Shown piece after piece: positions 43,025 through 48,569 of a DNA stretch of 48,569 nucleotides. Position numbers and translations under genes: made by a program. The DNA is from Arthrobacter pascens (GTDB lineage Bacteria; Actinomycetota; Actinomycetes; Actinomycetales; Micrococcaceae). Numbering within the stretch: the stretch's first letter is position 1; the number at the start of each line of letters is the position of its first letter. Under the pieces are notes generated by a model. That model ran no database searches, was not told where the DNA came from, and was given only the letters and a program-made list of their open reading frames with translations. The stretch covers positions 1 to 48,569 of the forward strand of contig NZ_JAFHKT010000104.1 in NCBI RefSeq assembly GCF_017052465.1. Reading direction: 5' to 3'.

Positions 43025-44236
43025 TCAGATCGAGGCCAGGTCTGCGACTGCCGATGATGATGTGAGCCACTCATTGATGCGGTCGTTGTGCTCGCCCAGC
43101 TTGGGCGCTGGGCGGGGCTGCACGGAACCGGTCAGCCGGATTGGTGAGGCGAGAGTGGCGAACCCGTCGGGCTCGACTGCGACGAGTCCCCGTGCGCGGG
43201 CATAGTCATTGGTGAGGGCGTCCGTAACGGAGTAGACCTCGGACACGGGTACCTCGTGCTCCTGAAGCAGCGACACTGTCTCTTCGGTGGTGCGCGTGCT
43301 GAGGGCATCTTCCAGGGCCGCCCGGAATTCGACAGGGTGCGTGTTCCGACGCGTCTGTTCACTGAACCTTTCGTCCATCAGCCATTCTTCCCGTCCAAGG
43401 GCTTGGGTAAGGCGAGGGAAGAGCCTGTCACCGGCTATGGCGATGGCCACGGTTCCATCCTTTGTCCGGTAGGTGCTGAAGGGTGTGGACATGGCGTGAT
43501 CATTGCCGCAGGCAGTGGGTTCCTCACCGTGCAGAGCACGCATTCCGACCGATTCCAGGATCGATACCAGACTGTCGAGCATGGCAATGTCGATGTGCTG
43601 GCCTTGTCCGGTCAGATGGCGCTCTTGTAGTGCGGCCAGGGCGGCGGTTGCGCCGTAGAGCCCGGGGATGAGGTCGCCAAGGCTGACCCCCGCCCGCGTC
43701 GGCTGGCCTCCCGGCCATCCTGTCACGGACATCAGTCCGCTCATTGCCTGCGCGATCAGGTCGTAGGCAGGGGCGTTGCGGAGGGCACTGTCCTGCCCGA
43801 AACCGCTGATGCTGACCACCACGAGTCGGGGATTGACTTCAAGAAGGGTGCTGGCAGCGATACCGAGCCGGCCCATCACTCCGGGTCGGAAATTTTCGAT
43901 GACGACGTCGGCGTTCTTGACGAGGTCCAGGAGCGTGGTCCGGCACTTGTCGTCCTTCAAGTTGAGTGTGATGCCGTACTTGTTGCGGTTGAAGAGGCGG
44001 TAGTAGCCTGATTCGCCGTTCACCGTGGGGCCGAAGTGACGTGAGTCGTCACCGTCGGGGCTTTCAACTTTGATCACCTCGGCTCCCAGGTCAGCCAAGA
44101 TCATGGCGCAGAAGGGCCCGGCCAGCACCCTGGACAGGTCGAGGACCCGGATTCCTTGGAGGGCACCCGCAGGTGTCCGGTTCTCCTCCTGGCCGGCGGT
44201 CCTGTCGGCTGCGGAGGGGGTTGGTTGGTTGGTCAT
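43025..44236 (-). CDS. class III CoA-transferase (CaiB/BaiF family)
   Basis: A 403-residue family III CoA-transferase. The opening LQGIRVLDLSRVLAGPFCAMILADLGAEVIKVE, the block DVVIENFRPGVMGRLG, and RAGVSLGDLIPGLYGA with Asp188, the residue equivalent to the catalytic Asp that forms the acyl-anhydride in this family. It transfers CoA between carboxylic acids, typically from succinyl-CoA or from a product acyl-CoA to the substrate. It diverges from the IclR regulator with the operator 44338-44365 between them. It shares this operator type with the permease/dehydrogenase gap and the hutU gap, so it probably activates the acid that the dehydrogenase oxidises. See the findings for the imidazole-propionate proposal; glutarate-type use is the alternative. 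Confidence 0.88.
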   Translation of the reverse strand: MTNQPTPSAADRTAGQEENRTPAGALQGIRVLDLSRVLAGPFCAMILADLGAEVIKVESPDGDDSRHFGPTVNGESGYYRLFNRNKYGITLNLKDDKCRTTLLDLVKNADVVIENFRPGVMGRLGIAASTLLEVNPRLVVVSISGFGQDSALRNAPAYDLIAQAMSGLMSVTGWPGGQPTRAGVSLGDLIPGLYGATAALAALQERHLTGQGQHIDIAMLDSLVSILESVGMRALHGEEPTACGNDHAMSTPFSTYRTKDGTVAIAIAGDRLFPRLTQALGREEWLMDERFSEQTRRNTHPVEFRAALEDALSTRTTEETVSLLQEHEVPVSEVYSVTDALTNDYARARGLVAVEPDGFATLASPIRLTGSVQPRPAPKLGEHNDRINEWLTSSSAVADLASI

Positions 44237-44337
44237 TTGAGGTCCTCATCGTCGGCGGCTGCGGCAGGTATTCCGGCGGCCTTTTTGTTGTTTCCATCCC
44301 ACCACCGGAGAGCCCAGGGAGCGATGGGAAGCACCTG

Positions 44338-44365
44338 CATCGTGTCCGGTATGCCGGACACGATG
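44338..44365. promoter_or_regulatory. IclR operator A with overlapping IclR promoter
   Basis: A 28-bp inverted repeat with perfect 12-bp arms (CATCGTGTCCGG and CCGGACACGATG) around TATG. Its core is TGTCCG-N6-CGGACA (44343-44360), the same as at 46905-46922 and 48272-48289. TATTCT at 44371-44376 is a plausible -10 for the IclR gene, so binding would overlap the -35 region. Confidence 0.8.
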
Positions 44366-44382
44366 GGGCGTATTCTAGGATC

Positions 44383-45222
44383 ATGAGTAGCTCATTGCTG
44401 CGTCCCAAAGCCCCCGCTGCCGTCCAGGTCCTCGCCGTTCTCAGGTACGTCGCCGAACAGGCCGGCCCGGTGGCCGCCTCGATCATCGCCCGTGACGTGG
44501 GATTACCTCGATCAACGACGTATCAGTTGATCGCGGCCTTGGTTGATGACGGGTTTCTGGTTCATCTTCCGGAGGAACAAAAATACGCGCTGGGTGTCAC
44601 GGCACATGAACTCGGGACCGGCTATTCACGGCAGGCCCCTCTTCAGCGCATTGCCCGTCACCCGCTCGCGCGTCTGGTGGGCCGGACCCGTCGCACAGCC
44701 CACCTTGCGGTGATGCATGGCCGGGACGTCGTTTACGTCATTGAAGAACGCGCTCCCCGCCAGCGCCCTCTGGTGACCGACACCGGCGTCAGGCTTCCGG
44801 CCCATCTGACGGCCAGCGGCAGGGCGATGATGGCGCAAATGGATCCCGCCCAGGTCGCTGCGTTGTTTCCCGGTCCGGAGGCCTTCACAGTTCGCAATGA
44901 CAATGGGCCGCAGTCCTTGCCGGCCCTGCAGGACCTGCTGTCGCGGGCGCGGTCCTTGGGCTACGCGTGGGAACAGGATGAGATCACTGTCGGTTTCTCT
45001 TCCGTTGCCGTCGCGGTCCTGGACCGGGAGCGTTATCCCGTGGCAAGCGTGACGTTGACGGTTTCCAACCGGGCGTTCCCTCCTGGAGGTGCACGCCGCG
45101 CCAAGGATGCCGAGACGGCGGAGGAACGGGCAATGCGAATTGAAGACGTGGCCCGCGAGTGGATTCCCGAGGTGAGCCGCTGTGCCCGCGAGATATCGCG
45201 CAGGCTGGGCATTCGCGGGTGA
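44383..45222 (+). CDS. IclR-family regulator (HutR-like), probable leaderless mRNA
   Basis: A 279-residue regulator: winged helix AVQVLAVLRYVAEQAGPVAASI, then LPRSTTYQLIAALVDDGF, and the IclR effector domain (about 80-270; HLAVMHGRDVVYVIEERAPRQ, LTASGRAMMAQ, FSSVAVAVLDRERYPVASVTLTV). IclR-type HutR proteins are established activators of histidine-utilisation genes in corynebacteria. The start codon lies 6 bases after the -10 element and no ribosome-binding site is visible, so the mRNA may be leaderless. Likely binds the repeated yGTCCG-N6-CGGACA site. The ligand could be urocanate or a related imidazole acid. Confidence 0.88.
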   Translation: MSSSLLRPKAPAAVQVLAVLRYVAEQAGPVAASIIARDVGLPRSTTYQLIAALVDDGFLVHLPEEQKYALGVTAHELGTGYSRQAPLQRIARHPLARLVGRTRRTAHLAVMHGRDVVYVIEERAPRQRPLVTDTGVRLPAHLTASGRAMMAQMDPAQVAALFPGPEAFTVRNDNGPQSLPALQDLLSRARSLGYAWEQDEITVGFSSVAVAVLDRERYPVASVTLTVSNRAFPPGGARRAKDAETAEERAMRIEDVAREWIPEVSRCAREISRRLGIRG

Positions 45223-45233
45223 CTGCCGGTTAA

Positions 45234-45277
45234 CGGATGAGTGTCCCGGCCACGTATGTGGCCGGGACACTCATCCG
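45234..45277. terminator. strong bidirectional terminator hairpin
   Basis: Perfect 20-bp arms (CGGATGAGTGTCCCGGCCAC and its complement at 45258-45277) surround a 4-base loop GTAT between the convergent IclR and NCS1 permease genes. It is unusually long. It contains TGTCCC/GGGACA, close to but not the same as the IclR operator core. Confidence 0.8.
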
Positions 45278-45328
45278 GTATCAGTGCTGTTTTTCAGGGG
45301 CAGGCGTCTCAGGGCCCGCCCTGGCAGG

Positions 45329-46807
45329 CTAAAGGGCCGGGCTGCTGGGCGCGGGGTTCGCCACTTGTTGTAGTGCTTCAGTACCGGTTTCAGCCGGGTA
45401 AATCATGTGGGATGGTGCATTGGAGTTCCTCTTGGCCAGCGGGTAGAACACCAGGGCTGTGACCACCAGCCCCACGAGCCAGGAGACGTCAGCCCCGCCC
45501 AGGAGCTTAGTCATGGGCCCTGTGTAAAGGGCTTGGGCCAAGAACGGAATCTGCACCAGGATGCCCACCGCATAGGTGATCAGGGCCGTCTTGTTCCAAC
45601 GCCCGTACCGGCCGTTCAGGTCGTACAGGGCCGGGATGTCGACTTTTTCCTTAGAGATCAGGTAGTAGTCGACGAGGTTGATGGAACTCCAGGGGATGAA
45701 AACCATGAGCAGCAGCAGCACGAAGTTTTTGAAGTTGGCAATGAAGTCCGGCGATGCCAGAACGGCGATGAGCACGGACAGCCCAATGAAGCCGACGACG
45801 TAGGCGAACCGGGTCCAGGTCGCTACACCGGTTTTGCGGGTGAACGCCGTGACCGAGGTCAGCATGGTCATGTATCCGCCGTAGGCGTTCAGCGTGTTCA
45901 CCGTAAGCTTTCCAATCACGATAACCAGGTAGATGACCACGGCAATCAACCCGCCGCCGCTCATTTCCCCGAGGAAGGCGACCTGACCGTCCAGGAACCT
46001 CTCCCCCTTCGGCAGAGCAAGGGCGGCGAAGAGAGCACCGAGGGTCATGGACCATTGGGAGCCGAGCACCGTGCCGAAGTAGGACGCCTGGAACGTCTTG
46101 CGGGCCGGGGTGTTGGAAGGAAGGTAGCGGGAGTAGTCGGCCACGTACGGTCCGTAGGTCAGCTGCCATCCGGCGCTGAGGGAGATGGCGAGCAAAAACG
46201 TGGGGAATTCGAAATTCCCGGATCCCAGGAGGGCTCCTACGTCCTGGCTGGTGAACAGCCGGATGCCGAGGTAAGTGAAGCCGAGCACGCCGACGATCGT
46301 GGCGATGCGCCCCAGCATGTGAATGTACTTGTAGCCCAGCGTCGCGACGAGGATAGTCAGCGCACCAAAGATGACCATGCCCACAGCCGGCGTGCCGGTG
46401 TGCAGGATCTCGTCCACAGCCTGGCCGGCCAGCACCGTACCTGTGGCAGCGAATCCGAGGTACATGATGATGACCAGCACCAGCGGAATAACGGCACCGA
46501 GAATGCCGAACTGGGCCCGACTGGAAATCATCTGCGGAAGCCCGAGCTTGGGGCCCTGGGCCGCATGCAGCGCCATGACAGCACCGCCAAGAAGGTTGCC
46601 GATCAGCAAACCGATGATCGCCCACAGGGCGTCTGCTCCGAACAACACCGCGAGGGCGCCGTCGACGATGGCAGTGATCTGCATGTTCGCTCCGAACCAC
46701 AGCGTGAACTGCTGTGCCGGGGAACCGTGACGTTCGTTTTCCGGGACGAAGTCGATGGAGCGGCGCTCAACGCGTGGCGCTGATCCCGTTTTTGTTGTGG
46801 CCTGCAT
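45329..46807 (-). CDS. NCS1-family nucleobase/imidazole permease
   Basis: A 492-residue cation symporter of the NCS1 family (cytosine/purine/allantoin/thiamine permeases), about 12 helices. The family opening ERRSIDFVPENERHGSPAQQFTLWFGANMQITAI, then GYKYIHMLGRIATIVGV and the SRYLPSNTPARKTF block are recognisable. AGGAATAGC precedes the methionine of MQATTKTG; an upstream in-frame start is less likely. It diverges from the acyl-CoA dehydrogenase with an IclR-type operator between. Because hutU is the next gene after that dehydrogenase, import of an imidazole compound (histidine, urocanate, imidazole propionate) is more likely than cytosine; this is inference from context. Confidence 0.85.
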   Translation of the reverse strand: MQATTKTGSAPRVERRSIDFVPENERHGSPAQQFTLWFGANMQITAIVDGALAVLFGADALWAIIGLLIGNLLGGAVMALHAAQGPKLGLPQMISSRAQFGILGAVIPLVLVIIMYLGFAATGTVLAGQAVDEILHTGTPAVGMVIFGALTILVATLGYKYIHMLGRIATIVGVLGFTYLGIRLFTSQDVGALLGSGNFEFPTFLLAISLSAGWQLTYGPYVADYSRYLPSNTPARKTFQASYFGTVLGSQWSMTLGALFAALALPKGERFLDGQVAFLGEMSGGGLIAVVIYLVIVIGKLTVNTLNAYGGYMTMLTSVTAFTRKTGVATWTRFAYVVGFIGLSVLIAVLASPDFIANFKNFVLLLLMVFIPWSSINLVDYYLISKEKVDIPALYDLNGRYGRWNKTALITYAVGILVQIPFLAQALYTGPMTKLLGGADVSWLVGLVVTALVFYPLAKRNSNAPSHMIYPAETGTEALQQVANPAPSSPAL

Positions 46808-46904
46808 GCTATTCCTCACTTTGACGACCGTATGGAGGTCCCCCAACCTTTGATTCAATCTGAGCACGGGCTGTGAGCGGCATCACCCGAAAGCCGCGAC
46901 GTTT

Positions 46905-46922
46905 CGTCCGGGGTTTCGGACA
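46905..46922. promoter_or_regulatory. IclR operator B
   Basis: CGTCCG-GGGTTT-CGGACA: the outer six bases match operator A (one C for T). It lies in the 260-bp gap between the divergent permease and acyl-CoA dehydrogenase genes, where the two promoters must be. Confidence 0.65.
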
Positions 46923-47067
46923 ATGGGGGCAAAACTGTGATTCAGCTCATTTCTGATGCGGAGCTTCGGATAGCTTCGATCCATGCCCCCGCGCCGCCGA
47001 CGGAAGAGTCCGGAGCCGGGAGGCCTGGAAACTTCTTCCCTAATCCCTGACACATCCGGAGGCCACC

Positions 47068-48258
47068 TTGAGCCAGCCCAGTACCCAAACAACTGACCTG
47101 CCATACCCGACAGGGGACTTCTTCGACTTCGAAGGCCTCCTTCCGTCTCACGAACGCGAACGGCTGCACGAAGTCAGGAGGTGGCTTGACGCCGAGGTGC
47201 GTCCCATCGCCACCGACTACTGGAACCGCAGCGAATTTCCGATGGAGCTGATCCCGAAGATCGCCGCACTGGACATCATCAGCCCTGTCCGCAGACAGGG
47301 CCACTCGCATCTCTTTGCCGGCCTTCTCACCGCAGAAATCCACCGCGCCGACGCGTCAGTGGGAACCTTCATGAGCGGACAGGATGGCTTGTTCACCGGT
47401 TCGATCGAACTGTTGGCCTCGGAAGAGCAGAAAGCGGCATGGTTGCCGGACATCTACGCTCTCAAGAAAACAGGCGTGTTCGCCATCACTGAACCGCTGG
47501 CCGGTTCAGACGTGGCCGGCGGAACCCGCACGACCGCGGTCAGGGAAGAAGATAAATGGGTTCTCAACGGAGAAAAGCGGTGGATCGGCAACTCGACGTT
47601 CTCTGACTACGTGATCATCTGGGCCAAGGACATCGAGGACGAGCAGGTCAAGGGCTTCCTGGTCGACACAAAGACACCGGGATTCTCCGCCACGCTCATC
47701 CAAAACAGGATTTCCCTGCGCAGCGTTCAGAACGCCGATATCAAGCTCACAGATCTGCGCATTTCCGATGAGTTCCGCCTCGCGGGCGCCAACAGCTTCC
47801 GGGATACCAACAAAGTCCTCAAGTCCACACGGGCAACCGTCGGCTGGCAGGCTGTCGGCCTCCAAATGGCCGCCTTCGACGTTGCACGCAAATATGCCGT
47901 AGAGCGCCACCAGTTCGGCAAACCGCTGGCAGCGTTCCAGTTGGTCCAGGAACAGCTCGTCACCATGCTCAGCAACTCGATGAGCTCCATGGGGATGATG
48001 GTCCGGCTCGCGCAGCTCGAAGACGCCGGCGAGTCCAAGAACGAACATTCCGCCATGGCGAAGGCTTTCGCCACCAAGCGCATGCGCGAAACGGTCGCGC
48101 TCGGCCGCAGCATCCTTGGCGGCAACGGCATCGTCACTGACTACGAGATGGCGAAAATCTTCTGCGACGCCGAAGCAATCTACACCTACGAAGGCACCTA
48201 CGAAATCAACACCTTGGTGGCCGGGCGAGCCATCACGGGCGTCGCCGCCTTCGTTTAA
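47068..48258 (+). CDS. acyl-CoA dehydrogenase, glutaryl-CoA-dehydrogenase-like but lacking the carboxylate Arg
   Basis: A 396-residue FAD acyl-CoA dehydrogenase; full family length. [15 protein letters not shown] (FAD/substrate signature, about 142-156), [29 protein letters not shown] and the C-terminal [19 protein letters not shown] with candidate base Glu375. The order of blocks resembles glutaryl-CoA dehydrogenase. In that enzyme a conserved Arg (human mature numbering Arg94, in YRSAMSVQ) binds the distal carboxylate. The aligned stretch here is VGTFMSGQ, with Gly99 in place of Arg. The substrate is therefore probably a mono-acid CoA ester, not glutaryl-CoA, and no decarboxylation is expected. 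TTG start, GGAGG 6 bases upstream. See the findings for the imidazolepropionyl-CoA proposal. Confidence 0.88.
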   Translation: MSQPSTQTTDLPYPTGDFFDFEGLLPSHERERLHEVRRWLDAEVRPIATDYWNRSEFPMELIPKIAALDIISPVRRQGHSHLFAGLLTAEIHRADASVGTFMSGQDGLFTGSIELLASEEQKAAWLPDIYALKKTGVFAITEPLAGSDVAGGTRTTAVREEDKWVLNGEKRWIGNSTFSDYVIIWAKDIEDEQVKGFLVDTKTPGFSATLIQNRISLRSVQNADIKLTDLRISDEFRLAGANSFRDTNKVLKSTRATVGWQAVGLQMAAFDVARKYAVERHQFGKPLAAFQLVQEQLVTMLSNSMSSMGMMVRLAQLEDAGESKNEHSAMAKAFATKRMRETVALGRSILGGNGIVTDYEMAKIFCDAEAIYTYEGTYEINTLVAGRAITGVAAFV

Positions 48259-48271
48259 GCCGCGCCAGCCC

Positions 48272-48289
48272 TGTCCGCGATACCGGACA
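48272..48289. promoter_or_regulatory. IclR operator C ahead of hutU
   Basis: TGTCCG-CGATAC-CGGACA: perfect 6-bp arms with the same 6-bp spacer as operators A and B, located 13 bp after the dehydrogenase stop and 154 bp before the hutU start. It suggests that hutU is under the same regulator. Confidence 0.7.
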
Positions 48290-48354
48290 AGAACCCACAC
48301 GTTCCCCTACCCCGGGGAGAGAAAATCCAGCCTACTTAGATCAGCACTTCAAAC

Positions 48355-48390
48355 GGACGGGATCGGCAGTTGAGTCCGAGCATCCCGTCC
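48355..48390. other. inverted repeat in the hutU leader
   Basis: GGACGGGAT (48355-48363) and ATCCCGTCC (48382-48390) pair perfectly around 18 bases, 54 bp before the hutU start codon. Could be a leader hairpin or a further binding site. Confidence 0.45.
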
Positions 48391-48443
48391 CCCTACACCA
48401 ACGCAGACCGCACTGGTCTGCAAAACCAACGAAGGAGCCCCTC

Positions 48444-48569
48444 ATGGCACCCGCCGATTTCACTACCGGTGCCCGCCCGGTCAAAGCGGCCCGCGGCACC
48501 GAGCTCACCGCCAAGTCCTGGCAGACGGAAGCCCCGCTGCGCATGCTCATGAATAACCTGGATCCCGAG
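48444..48569 (+). CDS. hutU: urocanate hydratase, N-terminal part (runs off the window)
   Basis: The first 42 residues match the start of urocanate hydratase: [18 protein letters not shown], then [16 protein letters not shown]. HutU adds water to urocanate with a tightly bound NAD+ as electrophile, giving imidazolonepropionate, the second step of histidine catabolism. GAAGGAG lies 7-8 bases before the ATG. The gene continues past 48569; the rest of a hut cluster probably follows. Confidence 0.85.
   Translation, partial: MAPADFTTGARPVKAARGTELTAKSWQTEAPLRMLMNNLDPE

Noticed and set aside
47068..48258. The dehydrogenase annotated simply as glutaryl-CoA dehydrogenase with a glutarate CoA-transferase
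   Set aside because: The pairing is common, but the distal-carboxylate Arg is Gly here and the operators link the genes to hutU. I keep glutarate as the alternative, not the call.

Overview
The window is high-GC actinobacterial DNA, most like Arthrobacter, Pseudarthrobacter or a related Micrococcaceae genus. The support is the strong GC bias at third codon positions, the gene families present (many MFS, LacI, IclR and LuxR genes, excalibur proteins, an ABC sugar importer without its own ATPase) and a GGTTTCGACAGGCTCAACC-type extragenic repeat. No rRNA, tRNA, CRISPR array or complete transposase was found.

Region 1 (1-9800) looks assembled from small modules. A LacI regulator gene is truncated and its likely target genes are gone, although two operators remain. 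Next comes a short lipoprotein gene. A three-gene unit (aldo/keto reductase, SDR, XRE regulator) follows, then a cell-surface unit with an excalibur remnant, a PASTA-excalibur lipoprotein, a membrane-anchored HNH nuclease with an excalibur tail and a membrane protein. The two multi-gene units each lie between directly repeated sites built from GTCTCrTAAC / GTGTCGAAAC half-sites, which resemble serine-recombinase recognition sites. No intact recombinase gene is present, only a C-terminal remnant near 25.3 kb.

Region 2 (9.8-25.2 kb) is mostly ordinary housekeeping and accessory content: two LuxR-type regulators, a potassium channel, an alpha/beta hydrolase, a small sugar-transporter-like protein, a flavoprotein monooxygenase, DinB and VOC proteins, a MarR-MFS efflux operon with a clear promoter and operator, two more MFS transporters, a SnoaL-like protein and a PASTA lipoprotein.

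Region 3 (25.2-30.6 kb) is a sugar-acid locus. An IclR regulator and a 3'-truncated gluconokinase face away from an MFS sugar-acid transporter, an SDR and an RbsD/FucU-type mutarotase. Gene scars border it: a serine recombinase tail on one side and a sortase tail on the other.

Region 4 (30.7-40.2 kb) is a fructan or difructose-anhydride utilisation locus: two paralogous LacI regulators, an ABC importer (binding protein and two permeases), a GH172 (DUF2961) enzyme and a GH32 fructosidase, closed by a terminator. A beta-lactamase-fold hydrolase, a DUF6457 protein and a small hydrolase follow.

Region 5 (43.0 kb to the end) is the most notable. A class III CoA-transferase, an IclR regulator, an NCS1 permease, an acyl-CoA dehydrogenase and the start of urocanate hydratase (hutU) share an inverted repeat, yGTCCG-N6-CGGACA, found three times and only in the gaps between these genes. 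The dehydrogenase resembles glutaryl-CoA dehydrogenase but has Gly where that enzyme's carboxylate-binding Arg should be. I propose that this is a pathway that activates imidazole propionate (dihydrourocanate) to its CoA ester, oxidises it to urocanyl-CoA and feeds urocanate into histidine catabolism. This is an inference from gene content, one residue and the shared operator.
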